Notes under the pieces: model-generated
The model's input: the letters and a program-made list of their open reading frames with translations, nothing else
Databases searched by the model: none
What the model was told of the DNA's origin: nothing
Translations under genes and position numbers: made by a program
DNA from: Puniceicoccaceae bacterium 5H
GTDB taxonomy: Bacteria; Verrucomicrobiota; Verrucomicrobiia; Opitutales; Oceanipulchritudinaceae
Length of the DNA: 64,000 nt
Assembly (NCBI GenBank): GCA_009772895.1
Contig: WOUP01000008.1
Span: 81,108 to 145,107 of the forward strand
Direction: 5' to 3'
In this document: piece by piece, positions 10,601-19,611 of the stretch
Layout: every line of letters begins with the position of its first letter
How positions within the stretch are numbered: position 1 is the stretch's first letter

Positions 10601-11850
10601 TGCTCGCTGTAAAGGCGGATGCAGACGCCCTCGCTCACGCGGCCCGCGCGGCCCTTGCGCTGTTCAGCACTGCTTTGCGCCACCGGCTCGATCGGCAGGC
10701 GCTGGGTGCGCGTATGGGCGCTGTAGCGGCTGATGCGCGCCAGGCCGGAGTCCACGACGTAGCGAATCCCCGGAATCGTCAGCGAAGTCTCGGCGATATT
10801 GGTGGACAGGATGATCTTGCGGCGGCGACTGGAGCGAAAGATGCGCTGCTGCTCTTCGTTGGTCAGGCGCCCGAACAAGGGCAAGACTTCGGTGCGCGGC
10901 AGGTTGCGGCCTTCGACGAGGTTGCGCAGCTCGCGAATATCCTTCTCGCTCGGCAGGAAGACCAGCACATCGCCCGCCCGGTTGTCGGACGTGATGTCTT
11001 CGATCACCTGGGCCGCCGCGTCGAGGTAACTGCGATCGCCGCTGTCCTGCAGCACCTCGTCGACCGGCGCGTAGCGGACCTCGACCGGGAAGGTGCGTCC
11101 GCTGACCTCCACGATGGGCGCGCCGTCGAAATGCCGGCTGAACGTCTCGGTGTCGATCGTGGCCGAGGTGACGATGATCTTGAGGTCGGGCCGCTCGACG
11201 CGAAGACGCTTGAGGTAGCCGAGTAGAAAGTCGATGTTGAGGCTGCGCTCGTGCGCCTCGTCCACGATCACCACCTCGTAGTCCTTCAGCAACGGATCGC
11301 CCTGGATCTCCGAGAGCAGCATGCCGTCGGTCAACAGCTTGATGCGGGTATCGCCGCTGGTCTGGTCCGTGAAACGGATCTTGGCGCCAACCTCCCGGCC
11401 GAAGGGCACCTGCAGCTCTTCGGCAATGCGCTGCGAGACGGACAAGGCGGCCACGCGGCGCGGCTGGGTACAGGCAATGGCCCCACTGACGCCAAAGCCG
11501 GCGGCGAGGCACATCTTGGGCAGCTGCGTCGTCTTGCCGGAACCGGTTTCACCCGCGATCACGAGCACCGGATGCTCCTGCAACAGCCCGATGATCTCGT
11601 CCGCGCGGGCTGTGATGGGCAGGCCTTCGGGGAAGGACGGCTTGGGCGTGGAGGCAGCACGGTGCGCGCGCTTTTCGGCCGAGGCCTCGAGCTGCTCCGC
11701 CAGCTGCTCCAGGCGGGGGCCGATCTTCTCCGGGTTGCGCGGCGGCAGCCAGCGTTGCAGCAAAGCTTCCGCCTCGAGCCGATCCCGCAGGAGGGCTGAA
11801 GGGAGACTGCGCCGGACGCGTTCCAATGCTGCCGTTAAGACCTTTTCCAT
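7654..11850 (-). CDS. hrpA: ATP-dependent RNA helicase HrpA (DEAH box)
   Basis: This is a 1398-residue DEAH-box helicase. Walker A AGETGSGKTTQLP lies near residue 100, VDEAHERSLN is motif II, TSATIDTETFS is motif III, and SSAEQRKGRAGRV is motif VI. After the two RecA-like domains come a winged-helix/ratchet region, an OB-fold region and the long C-terminal DUF3418 region typical of bacterial HrpA. E. coli HrpA acts on mRNA processing and rescues stalled or collided ribosomes. The length agrees with the E. coli protein (about 1300 residues). The protein is intact, and a very long antisense frame opposite it is a GC-skew artefact. Confidence 0.95.
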   Translation of the reverse strand: MEKVLTAALERVRRSLPSALLRDRLEAEALLQRWLPPRNPEKIGPRLEQLAEQLEASAEKRAHRAASTPKPSFPEGLPITARADEIIGLLQEHPVLVIAGETGSGKTTQLPKMCLAAGFGVSGAIACTQPRRVAALSVSQRIAEELQVPFGREVGAKIRFTDQTSGDTRIKLLTDGMLLSEIQGDPLLKDYEVVIVDEAHERSLNIDFLLGYLKRLRVERPDLKIIVTSATIDTETFSRHFDGAPIVEVSGRTFPVEVRYAPVDEVLQDSGDRSYLDAAAQVIEDITSDNRAGDVLVFLPSEKDIRELRNLVEGRNLPRTEVLPLFGRLTNEEQQRIFRSSRRRKIILSTNIAETSLTIPGIRYVVDSGLARISRYSAHTRTQRLPIEPVAQSSAEQRKGRAGRVSEGVCIRLYSEQDYAARPEYATPEIQRANLAAVILRMMAFGLGQVEDFPFIDPPQERAIRAGYQLLQDLGALGSTHELTPLGKQLARLPADPTVGRMLLAAQQEGSLTEVLVVASGLSIQDPRERPMDAREAADQQHRKFVEPKSDFVTLLNLWNAYHDQTEKLTQNQLRKFCKEHYLNYMRMREWRDIHKQLSQILREIKEFRPNAKPAEYHQIHRALVTGLLGNVAHRDENNHYRAPHQRTVMLFPGSALFDKKAAKAERKKGVPKPKEGGGKPRTPEWIVCAEWVETNRLYGRTCAEIDPSWILELGAHLCSRQYAEPYYEASSERVLCKERIRLYGLEVAVKRVQYSRVDPAQATEIFIRNALVEGELKTQLPFFVHNQELRERVENLQTRRRHASAWTLDERIYQFYAARIENVGSVPDLRRLAKARAQPGQDDIWDFLKLTEEDLLEDAGEEEAHLYPDQVEMNGAKLDLSYQYQPGTEVDGATLKVPIADLEAIDPARLDWMVPGYLEEKVHHLLRSLPKETRVKLHPIGDKAKALTRHLQPQPESLISSLTRLIAEDYGVRIWPDEWNLEAIPEHLRPRVEVVDHKGETVAAGRDWQQVAQEYQEKAIAQLEQGGNRRRKQLWRQAVQRYEQSQLTEQAYPELPRELSLGKGSELPVLAYPGLKQEKEAVAVRLFETPEQAARFTLPAFRQFALGLLGRDLGWVERDLERELRRLAKIPQAEPPPTAQGRKSGGGGDFSSKLAAATNKLNARQKTLPTDVKALAPAAREHLHQLLFLDAKPLPLNPKQLQQALKVARERTRGWPQQYVDQLEEIYRWHAALVRESGGAPAWVSEGIDRLTSHDFLSHTPVDRLPHLPRYLAALYRRMERAKVDPTKDAEKARRVAHYEHRLDQLRKPTPERERLRWLLEEFRVQVFAQEIPTAQKVSPVILDQAVAAAQAAENPEPGPQPAPADPEVANARREAKQKRPATFQNVEDLRRALGAR

Positions 11851-11904
11851 GTCGAAACGGGCAAGCTAACAGCAGCCCAGGCGAAAACTCAAGTCGCAGC
11901 TGTC

Positions 11905-12768
11905 TCAGGCTGCGCTGCTGACCTTGGCGCGCTTTTCCACCAGCTCCAGCACCGGCCCACGCAAGCGGTGGAAGTGGTCCAGCGCATCCTGCATGTGCAT
12001 GATGATGTTGGGCACCGTGATCCCGAGCGAGTTCAGGCTCTGCGGCGGCACGTCGGACAGCGGGGCGGTAAACGACGGGCTGAAGAACGAGCGCGACAGG
12101 ATGCGCGCGACGTTGAGCCGGATAGCGGTCGCCTTGTGCTGCCCGCAAAGGGCAGGACGGAATTGCCCCCGAATGGGGTTCGAAATCGCGTCCGGCAACT
12201 GCCAGAGCTCCAGCAGGTCGTGCCCGACCGAGGTAAAGTCCTTGCCCACCTGATTACGCTCCCACTGGCTCTGATCCTGGAAGGTCGAATCTTCGTCGAG
12301 GAAATTGCCGGTGTTGATGCGAGAGAGGATGCGCGAAATCGGCACGATACCGATGCGGTAGTAGAGGCCTACCATGAAGCCGTCCACGGCGGGCGCTTCA
12401 CACATCTTGGCCAACTGCTCCGACCACACCGCCACAGCGAGGCTGTGCTCCATGAAATCATGACCGTTGGTCTGGTAGGGCGAAAAATCCGTATCCATCA
12501 ACAGCAACAAGGCTGCGATCGCGACGGCTTCCTTGAAAATACCGAGGCCTTCTTCCGTTTGCAGGAAATCGGCCAGATTTTCAGGCTCATCTTCTTCGAA
12601 GAAAGCGGGAAAAACGAGGCGCAAGTGATAACGCAGACGTTCCTGACTTTCCAAAAAGGTCACGATCGCCTGGTACTGGCTTGGGTTGAGGGTACGGAGG
12701 CGATAAAGCTTGGCGAGTAACTGCCAAGTTGCGGGGACCTTTTCGTAGCCTTTGAGAACATTCAGCAT
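11905..12768 (-). CDS. HDOD-like domain protein
   Basis: This 287-residue soluble, all-helical protein has the pattern of an HDOD domain: an HD-related but metal-site-degenerate helical fold found in bacterial signalling proteins. Supporting blocks are FMEHSLAVAVWSEQLAK, FMVGLYYRIGIVPISRIL and VGHDLLELWQLPDAI, which parallel the His-containing helix, the LLHxIG block and the G..LL..W.LP block of HDOD proteins. ATG 12768 is chosen over an upstream in-frame TTG at 12792. It is transcribed in the same direction as, and downstream of, the dihydrouridine synthase. Its role is unknown; HDOD proteins often link to cyclic-nucleotide or two-component signalling, which is plentiful in this window. Confidence 0.65.
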   Translation of the reverse strand: MLNVLKGYEKVPATWQLLAKLYRLRTLNPSQYQAIVTFLESQERLRYHLRLVFPAFFEEDEPENLADFLQTEEGLGIFKEAVAIAALLLLMDTDFSPYQTNGHDFMEHSLAVAVWSEQLAKMCEAPAVDGFMVGLYYRIGIVPISRILSRINTGNFLDEDSTFQDQSQWERNQVGKDFTSVGHDLLELWQLPDAISNPIRGQFRPALCGQHKATAIRLNVARILSRSFFSPSFTAPLSDVPPQSLNSLGITVPNIIMHMQDALDHFHRLRGPVLELVEKRAKVSSAA

Positions 12769-12891
12769 GGCGTGTGCCTGAGGGTTGGCCAATCTTCTAC
12801 TGACTCATTTAGCTTACCTTGCAAACCACCAAGGTCAACTCTCTCGAGGCGCCTAAGTATTAAACGTCAGGTTTGCACCAAACTTAATACC

Positions 12892-13938
12892 CTAGTGCGA
12901 CTCAGACAACACCGTAGACAGGTCTTCCTGGCCGTAATTGGCCAGATGCTCCTCCGCGATTTGCACCAGATCGTCGTAGTGGTTCACCTTTTCCAATTGC
13001 TGTCTCAGCTGGCGGCTGCCGGGTATGACCTTGGTGAATGCCTTGAGGCGGGGACGCATCCAACCGAGGTGGTCCCAGGCCTCGCCGCGACGGGGCCGAT
13101 CGAGCATTTCCCGGCAGTAGCGGAGGAGCACTTGCCAGCGTTCCTCGATGTCTGCGGGCGGTGGCGTCACTCCTGTGCGCAGCGTTTCCTTGATTTCGCG
13201 AAAAATCCACGGGTAGCCCAAAGCGGCCCGCCCGATCATCAGGCCCGCGACGGAGGTCTGCTCCCGCAGGCGCATGACCTCCTGCGCGGAATCAACGCTG
13301 CCGTTGCCCACGACCGGCACCGGCACACCCTCGGCCACCGCCTGGATGACCTCCCAGTTCGCCGCGCCCCGATAGCCCTGCACCTTCGTGCGCCCGTGCA
13401 CCGCGATGGCTTCGATGCCGACGTCCACCAGCCGCCGGGAGGCCTCGACCGCCACGATGCTGTCGTCGTCCCAGCCGGTCCGGATCTTGGCCGTCACCGG
13501 CACATCCATCGTCACCCGCTCCACTACCGCCTGGGCGACGGCCTGCAGGCGCGGCAGATCGGTCAGCAGAGAAGAACCCGCACACTGGTCGACGACGCGC
13601 GGCGCCGGGCACCCGTAGTTGATATCGATGAAGTCCGGCTCGAGGCGGTCGACGATCTTGCGTGCCGCCTGCCCCATCTTCTCGGGATTGCTGCCAAAAA
13701 TCTGCACGCCCATCGGACGCTGCTCGGGCGAAAAGTCTACCGTCTCCCACGCCACCACCTCACCGCGCGGGTCGAGGAACTTGTTGGCCATGACAAACTC
13801 GGTCACCATCACGTCGGCGCCATACTCCTTGCAGATCTGGCGAAAGACGGGGTCGGTAAAACCCGCCATCGGCGCCAGGTACAAGGGGCATTTGCCGGGG
13901 CCGAACCAGGGCAGCCGTGCTGATACCGGTGATTCCAT
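12892..13938 (-). CDS. dus: tRNA-dihydrouridine synthase (Dus family)
   Basis: This flavoenzyme reduces uridine to dihydrouridine in the tRNA D-loop. The TIM-barrel opening PLYLAPMAGFTDPVFR binds FMN, the catalytic cysteine is in DINYGCPAPRVV, and AVHGRTKVQGY and VVGNGSV are the phosphate-binding blocks. At 348 residues it resembles DusB more than DusA or DusC, but I do not assign the subfamily firmly. It follows the cyclase gene by 46 bases and probably shares its transcript. The catalytic Cys, flavin-binding residues and C-terminal helical domain are all present. Confidence 0.93.
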   Translation of the reverse strand: MESPVSARLPWFGPGKCPLYLAPMAGFTDPVFRQICKEYGADVMVTEFVMANKFLDPRGEVVAWETVDFSPEQRPMGVQIFGSNPEKMGQAARKIVDRLEPDFIDINYGCPAPRVVDQCAGSSLLTDLPRLQAVAQAVVERVTMDVPVTAKIRTGWDDDSIVAVEASRRLVDVGIEAIAVHGRTKVQGYRGAANWEVIQAVAEGVPVPVVGNGSVDSAQEVMRLREQTSVAGLMIGRAALGYPWIFREIKETLRTGVTPPPADIEERWQVLLRYCREMLDRPRRGEAWDHLGWMRPRLKAFTKVIPGSRQLRQQLEKVNHYDDLVQIAEEHLANYGQEDLSTVLSESH

Positions 13939-13984
13939 AGCCTTAACCTAGGCCAAGCCGGCCGCCTCGCAATCCCGGATTGCG

Positions 13985-16492
13985 CTACTTGGTGCGCATA
14001 ATAAAGCGCCCGTCCCAGTCTGCCGGCGGGGGTTGCGCACGCCATTGGTCGCAACGCTGCGCCATCACGAGACTGGGATTCGTCTCCCCTTTTTGAGCGT
14101 GCGGCTCCAGCTGAGCCGCCTGCTGGAAGAGCGCCTGCGCGGCATCCCACTGCTGCTCCAGATAGAGTTCCATCGCCTGCCCGTAGAGCGTCAGGCACTC
14201 CAGCACCGACGCGGGGAGCTGCCCCCGCTCGCCCAACAGCTCATACACCGCCACCGGCTGGCTGCGCCCCTTCACCACAATCTTGTCGAGGTAACGGAAG
14301 GTGAACTCGGGGCTTACCTCCAGCGCCCGCTGACGCGTCTCGTCGCTCACCATGGTGTAGACCCCGTAGGTCTTCGCGCCGCTCTCGTTGCGCGCGGCCA
14401 GATTGACCGTATCGCCCATCATGGTGTAGTTGAAGCGCTTGCGCGAACCCATGTTGCCCACGACGGCCGGGCCGGTGTTCAGGCCGATGCGCGTCTGCAT
14501 CTGGTGGACGAGTGACGGCCAGCGATCGCCCAACGCGCGCCACTCGTCCCTCAGTTCCGCCTGGCGCTGCTGGATGCGAAGGGCCGCACGGCAGGCGAGA
14601 TAGGCGTGATGCTCCACCTGCACGGGCGCCCCAAACATCGCCACGATCGCGTCGCCGATGTATTTGTCGAGTGTGCCTTCCTCCTCCTCCAGGATCTCGG
14701 TCATGGCGTTGAGGTACTCGTTCATCAACACCACCAGCTCGCCTGGCGGCAGCACCTCGGAGAACGATGAGAAGCTCTGAATATCGCTGAAAAAGGCCGT
14801 GATCTCCTCGGTATGGCCACCCAGCTGCGGCGCTTCGTCGGAATCGACCATGCGCTCGACGACCTGGGGGGAGACGTAGGAGCCGAACATGTTGCGAATG
14901 CGCCCCTTTTGCTGCTCCTCCCGAATCAGCTGCATCACCGCCCCGATCAAGCTGGTCGACAGGGCGGCGCCCAGTGGCACCACCAGCGGCACCACGACGC
15001 TGTAACGCCGAAACAGCTCCAGATCCAGCCCCACAAACATCACCAGAATCAACAACGCCCCCACCTTGTTGAAACGTGTCTGCGAGCCACCCCAGACGGT
15101 CAGGCCCGTGACGCAAAACGTGAGCAGGAAGGTGATGAGCCACTCGGCCCAATCCGGCAGACGATGGATGAAGCGGTTGCCCGCAATCGTCTTGAAGGCG
15201 TTGCCGTGCACCGAAACCTTGGGCACGGGAGCCGCATCGAACGGCGTCGGGGCCAGATCCTGCAGCAGCACGTCGGTCGGCCCGATCAGGACCACGCTGT
15301 CGTTGAAGTGCTGGAACCACTGGCGAATCTCTTTTTTGGCTGCCGCGCTCGTCTCCGAGTCCTGCAACGCCTGATAGCGATCGTAAACCTCCACCAGGCT
15401 GCACTGCGGGTTATAGCGATCGTCCAGTGGATCGCGCTGGCCCGCGCGCACTTCCGGGTCGATCCAGGGCGAGAGCCAGTTGATCTCCATCGATTGCCGG
15501 GCCATCAGCGGGATGCGACAGACGGTGCGCAGTTGTCCGGCGTCATCGGGCCGCCGCAGCCGGATTTCATGTTCGTGGATCTCGACCTCTGTGTCCGGAT
15601 AGGCGGCACGGTACAACGCGAGCGAGGCCGCATAAAAAGTCGTATCGACCACCTTCGGCACCTGATCGTAAATCGCCCCACTGTCATCCTTGGCCAGCAG
15701 CTCGGTGCCGTCCTCGGAGTCGTAGATCTTCAGGGTATCGTCGGCGGCACCGGCGTCGCGCATCCACAGGATAAAGCCTTCGAGATAGGACGCCGAAACG
15801 CCCTCGTTGGCGACCTCGACATACAGGGGCACGAAGCGCGGTACGGCCCCGTCGTTGAGCACCACGTCGGTGTTCACGAGGCCCGCCCGCCCATGCGGCA
15901 CCGGATGGCCCGAATGCGACTGCAGGTCGGGAATCCAGATAGGGTATTGCGGCAGTTCCGGGATGGGGTTCTGGCGGGGGCTGTAACCCTGGGGGTGGTC
16001 CGGACCGTAGGGTCCGTCCGCCAGCCGCGGCAGATACATGTCTTTCTGCAGCTCCCGGTTTTGCGTGCCGGCATAGCTCGCAGCCAGCACCACGCGGTCG
16101 GGGTAGTCGTTCACCACCTGACTCATCGCATAGTCGCCCTGCAGCAACAGGTCCTTGTTCAGCGCCGCGCTGAAGTTGTAGCGCGAGAGCACGAAATCCA
16201 GAAACACCGCCTTGGCCCCGCCCTCCTCCAGCACCGCCCGCGCGGCATCCGCATAAATCTGCCGGGGAAAGTAGACCGTGCCGAAGGCCTCTGCCGTGGC
16301 CTCGTCGGCGTTGACGTAGGTGACCTTCTCCTGCGTCGTCACCGGGCCGCGCACGTTGAAGCGCAAGTCCATCGAGAGGTGCTTGAAGGCGCTCAACCAG
16401 CCTTGCTCGCTGAGAAAGATCCAGACCAGGGGCACCAGTAATAACCAGAGGTAGTGGACCCGTTTGCGAAGGCTTTTGCGCAACTCACTCAC
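13985..16492 (-). CDS. CHASE2-domain adenylate/guanylate cyclase
   Basis: This is an 835-residue class III nucleotide cyclase. A first membrane helix (HYLWLLLVPLVWIFL) is followed by a ~400-residue extracytoplasmic CHASE2 sensor, containing FPRQIYADAARAVLEEGGAKAVFLDF and later VVLIGPTDVLLQDL before KVSVHGNAF. Three closely spaced helices follow (~445-530), then the cytoplasmic catalytic domain (~560-745). Metal-binding aspartates lie in AFFSDIQSFSSFSE and DKYIGDAIVAMFG, and the transition-state block is MMGDTVNLAARNE. A short helical tail with TPR-like character ends the protein. The start is GTG. It follows the FecR gene by 21 bases, suggesting an envelope signal is converted to cAMP or cGMP. 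Substrate choice is not resolved. Confidence 0.92.
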   Translation of the reverse strand: MSELRKSLRKRVHYLWLLLVPLVWIFLSEQGWLSAFKHLSMDLRFNVRGPVTTQEKVTYVNADEATAEAFGTVYFPRQIYADAARAVLEEGGAKAVFLDFVLSRYNFSAALNKDLLLQGDYAMSQVVNDYPDRVVLAASYAGTQNRELQKDMYLPRLADGPYGPDHPQGYSPRQNPIPELPQYPIWIPDLQSHSGHPVPHGRAGLVNTDVVLNDGAVPRFVPLYVEVANEGVSASYLEGFILWMRDAGAADDTLKIYDSEDGTELLAKDDSGAIYDQVPKVVDTTFYAASLALYRAAYPDTEVEIHEHEIRLRRPDDAGQLRTVCRIPLMARQSMEINWLSPWIDPEVRAGQRDPLDDRYNPQCSLVEVYDRYQALQDSETSAAAKKEIRQWFQHFNDSVVLIGPTDVLLQDLAPTPFDAAPVPKVSVHGNAFKTIAGNRFIHRLPDWAEWLITFLLTFCVTGLTVWGGSQTRFNKVGALLILVMFVGLDLELFRRYSVVVPLVVPLGAALSTSLIGAVMQLIREEQQKGRIRNMFGSYVSPQVVERMVDSDEAPQLGGHTEEITAFFSDIQSFSSFSEVLPPGELVVLMNEYLNAMTEILEEEEGTLDKYIGDAIVAMFGAPVQVEHHAYLACRAALRIQQRQAELRDEWRALGDRWPSLVHQMQTRIGLNTGPAVVGNMGSRKRFNYTMMGDTVNLAARNESGAKTYGVYTMVSDETRQRALEVSPEFTFRYLDKIVVKGRSQPVAVYELLGERGQLPASVLECLTLYGQAMELYLEQQWDAAQALFQQAAQLEPHAQKGETNPSLVMAQRCDQWRAQPPPADWDGRFIMRTK

Positions 16493-16513
16493 AACCAGGA
16501 AATGGCCGGCCGC

Positions 16514-17371
16514 CTAGCTTTCGGCGGGACTGCCCCCACCCCGCTCGTTATAGAGGATGGGCTCCGCCGGTGGCGGCGGGGGCGGATTGTTACTGCCCGA
16601 GGTATTCGAGGGCCCCGGCGGAGGCGTCGCCTGCACCTCCTGAATGATCGTCTCGACCGCAGTCTCGATCGCATCCTGCACCTCCGGCTCCAGGCCTTCG
16701 ATGCCGCTGAACTGCGTCACCTGCACGTCGCCATTAGCGTCGACTTCACCGGTGACTTCGACCTGTTGCCCCGGCCCTACGAACGAACTGGCGGCTGCCG
16801 CATTGGCCCCGGAGAGCGTGAACTCGACCAGACCCTCGGTGACCCCGAGGAAGCCGGTAAAGGTGCCGTCGTCGTTGCGCGTCAGCGTCAGCACAAAGCG
16901 CGTGCCGCGAATACCGGCGACGCCGACGGGCGTTGCCACTTCGAAACGCGACTCGTCTCGCAGCTTGTCGACCTGCCCGACGACCTGGCCGTAGTTCAGG
17001 CGCAGGCGCGTGTCGGAGGCGCCCGTTTCCTTGATGCCTGGCGGCGGGGGCGGTGCGCTGCGGCGCGCAAAACGCTCGACCACCAGCTCGCTCTCGGGCT
17101 GGAGGGACAAGTGCACGCCGTTGGAAAAGAGCAACACGCCCCTGCTGTCGGCCCCCGTACGCACCCGGTCGGTCGGGTCGACCGTCATGCCGCTTTCGCC
17201 CACCTCCTGGGAACCGTCGGCGTTCAGGATCGTGACCTCGCCCACGACGTCACGCAGGAGAATGCGTGCAACGGGGGACTGCGCAACCGCCTCCACACAG
17301 GAGAACGTCAGTAGCAGACACAGCCACCACAGCGGGAAGGAAGCAGGAAGACGACGGATGGAATGCGACAT
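16514..17371 (-). CDS. Secreted FecR-domain protein
   Basis: The 285-residue protein has a signal peptide (LWWLCLLLTFSCVEAVAQ) and then a FecR-type beta domain: ARILLRDVVGEVTILNADG, DRVRTGADSRGVLLFSNG, and the hallmark VATPVGVAGIRGTRFVL. The tail is proline-rich. Classical FecR is an anti-sigma factor with a cytoplasmic N-terminus; this protein has none and no sigma gene is near, so it is a free periplasmic or surface FecR domain. Its ATG overlaps the stop of the upstream O-antigen-ligase-like gene by one base (TAATG). The cyclase gene follows by 21 bases. A sensory or scaffold role for the cyclase is inferred. Confidence 0.85.
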   Translation of the reverse strand: MSHSIRRLPASFPLWWLCLLLTFSCVEAVAQSPVARILLRDVVGEVTILNADGSQEVGESGMTVDPTDRVRTGADSRGVLLFSNGVHLSLQPESELVVERFARRSAPPPPPGIKETGASDTRLRLNYGQVVGQVDKLRDESRFEVATPVGVAGIRGTRFVLTLTRNDDGTFTGFLGVTEGLVEFTLSGANAAAASSFVGPGQQVEVTGEVDANGDVQVTQFSGIEGLEPEVQDAIETAVETIIQEVQATPPPGPSNTSGSNNPPPPPPAEPILYNERGGGSPAES

Positions 17372-19611
17372 TAATCCAGGCCGATGCGAAGGCGCAAATC
17401 TACGGTGGGCCCGTAGTTGGGGTCAAGCGCGTAAGCTTGGTCCAGCAGCGAACTGACCCGCTCCTCCGAACCGCCGTTACTCCAGAGATAATCGGCCAGC
17501 ATCACGTAGGCTTGGGGTCGATAGGGTGCGTGCTCGATCGCCGCCTCCAGCAGGGGCACGACTTCCCCTTGCGGCCGGTTCAGCATCCACTCCGCCAGCC
17601 CTTGGTAAAGATAGCCTTCCCAGGCCTCGGGATACAGCTCGCGGCCCTGCTCGAGCAACGGCATCGCCTTGGCCGCGTAGTGCTCCGGGCGCGAACTCAG
17701 GTCGCCCTGATTCTCCAGCAACACCGCACGCCCCTCACCCAGCCAGGCCGCCCCATGATCGGGATTCAACAACCGGGCTCGGTTGAAGCCAGTAGCGGGG
17801 CCGAAGGCGAGAGCTGGATCGCGCAGCACCGCATCCGGGTTACGCTCGGCGTATTGCAGCCCTTCCATCGCGAGATAATAACGTTCCTGAGCCAAAAGAC
17901 GCGGCGCGGCGTAAACATAGGTAAACGTCGCCGTGCCTAGCAGGACCGCCGCAAGGCCGTAGAGAGCCGGTCGCGGCAGATGGCGTTCCTGCCCGTCGAC
18001 TTCGGTCGCACGCAGGCCGAGGGCCAACAGGACCGCCGCCGTCCAGAGAATCACCGGTATCTGGAACGGAAAATCGAACAGTGCATGCACCGCCACCGCC
18101 AACAGGCCGGTAAAGGCCGCGATCCCGATCAGCTTGCCACTGGCGGTCCGCTGCACGGAGCCTTCGTCTCGCAGGATGGCGATCACGATGTTGCCCAGCA
18201 CCTGGATCGGCGGAATTGCCAACAGATAGAGCGGCGAAAGGTTTTTGAGGAAGATGATGCCGGAGACCGGGACCACCATCATGATGAAAATCGTGAACTG
18301 CAGCAGCGGCTTGTTGAACGACACGGCCCAGTGCTTCTTGCGCTTGCGGCGACGGCGGCGGTGGTGGTGGCCGTGCTTTTCTTCCGCGTCTTGCTGCTTT
18401 TCGGGTGCCTTTGGTTTGGCGAGGCCGACGGACTCCAGCACGCGGATGTCCTGACCCGGTGCGAGCTGGAAGAAGCCGATCTTGCGCCCGCGCAGGAACA
18501 GCCAGATCAGGCTGGCAAGGCCGACGCCCGCCCCGAGGAGAAAGCCCACGCCGCCCGTCTCCGCGCCCAGCTGCAGGTAATCGTTGTGGGCGTAATGCGG
18601 ATCGCTGGAGGGCCCGTCGCCGCGGAAAAGCTCCCACTCAGCCTCAAAGCCGCCCAGCCCCTGTCCCACGACAGGGTTGTCGCCCAGCATGTTGAGCGCA
18701 GCTTCCCACATCACGGGACGCGTCACCTCGCCTTCGTCGTGCACCGCCAGCTCGATGCGTTCGCGGAACTGCGAGCTGAGGGAGTAGGCGCTGAAGAGCA
18801 GGTAGATGCCGCCCAGCACGAACCAGCAAAAGACCGCCAGCCGCTGCTTGAACGTCGGCATGATCAACCACGGGAGCAGCATCGCTACGGCAAAGAGCCC
18901 GATCAGCCCCCCGCGACTGCCGGTCGAGACGATCGCGGCGAGAAAGGCAACCGAAAGCGCCAGGCTGAGCAGCCGGATGGGCCCCGGGAAGCGCTTGAAG
19001 GCCGCAATGACGACCGTGGCCGGCCACGTGAGCAGGAGGAAGGCCGCCAGATTGTTGGGCACCCCGAAGAAGCCGGCGGCGCGCCCCGCATATTGGGCGG
19101 CCCGCTCGCGCCCTGCGATCGGGAACCAGCTGGGATCGAAATAGTCCTGATAAAGGCCGACCGCCGCCGCCGTGGCGCCGATCAGGACGCACAGCACGAA
19201 CAGCCAGATCAATTGCAGCCGGGTGCGCAGCTGGTGCGCAACGAGCCAGAAGACCAGCCAGCCGGCCACCCAGCTGGACCACGCCAGACCACCCCACCAG
19301 GGGGCGCTGCTGACAAAATGCACCTCGAACGCGCCCCAGAGTAACAGCGGCACCGGCAGCAGTGCCCAGGCGCGAAAGACCACGTCTCCCCGGCGCACGA
19401 CCCACCAGAGGGCGTGCAGCGCCATCAGGCCCCAGAGAATGCCCAGCGGCCCGATCAAAGTCTCGCCGTAGGGCAAATAGCCACCGAGCCCCATGAGCGT
19501 GCGCAGCAACAGGATTGCGATCCCGAACACCATCGTCCAATCCAGGATCCGGTCCGGATGGTGGCCGACGTATCGGAAGAAATTCAGAAAAAGACGCTGC
19601 GGAGAGAGCAT
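17371..19611 (-). CDS. O-antigen ligase/polymerase-like membrane protein with TPR tail
   Basis: The 746-residue protein has about 12 hydrophobic segments. The Wzy_C/O-antigen ligase block is present: VSTGSRGGLIGLF, then MWEAALNMLGDNPVVGQGL and HYAHNDYLQLGAETGGVGF. The latter two form the large periplasmic loop with catalytic Arg/His typical of WaaL/Wzy enzymes that join or polymerise lipid-linked glycans. After the last helix (~560) the C-terminal ~180 residues are TPR-like. An unusual cytoplasmic loop near residues 395-430 is strongly basic and His-rich (HGHHHRRRRRKRKK). It is the first gene of the minus block, divergent from moxR across 185 bp. The glycan is unknown. Confidence 0.85.
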   Translation of the reverse strand: MLSPQRLFLNFFRYVGHHPDRILDWTMVFGIAILLLRTLMGLGGYLPYGETLIGPLGILWGLMALHALWWVVRRGDVVFRAWALLPVPLLLWGAFEVHFVSSAPWWGGLAWSSWVAGWLVFWLVAHQLRTRLQLIWLFVLCVLIGATAAAVGLYQDYFDPSWFPIAGRERAAQYAGRAAGFFGVPNNLAAFLLLTWPATVVIAAFKRFPGPIRLLSLALSVAFLAAIVSTGSRGGLIGLFAVAMLLPWLIMPTFKQRLAVFCWFVLGGIYLLFSAYSLSSQFRERIELAVHDEGEVTRPVMWEAALNMLGDNPVVGQGLGGFEAEWELFRGDGPSSDPHYAHNDYLQLGAETGGVGFLLGAGVGLASLIWLFLRGRKIGFFQLAPGQDIRVLESVGLAKPKAPEKQQDAEEKHGHHHRRRRRKRKKHWAVSFNKPLLQFTIFIMMVVPVSGIIFLKNLSPLYLLAIPPIQVLGNIVIAILRDEGSVQRTASGKLIGIAAFTGLLAVAVHALFDFPFQIPVILWTAAVLLALGLRATEVDGQERHLPRPALYGLAAVLLGTATFTYVYAAPRLLAQERYYLAMEGLQYAERNPDAVLRDPALAFGPATGFNRARLLNPDHGAAWLGEGRAVLLENQGDLSSRPEHYAAKAMPLLEQGRELYPEAWEGYLYQGLAEWMLNRPQGEVVPLLEAAIEHAPYRPQAYVMLADYLWSNGGSEERVSSLLDQAYALDPNYGPTVDLRLRIGLD

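Noticed and set aside
7840..11226. Very long open frame (1128 codons) on the plus strand opposite hrpA
   Set aside because: Antisense to an intact DEAH helicase with all motifs; composition (Leu, Gly, Ala, Arg-rich without domains) is that of a GC-rich shadow frame.
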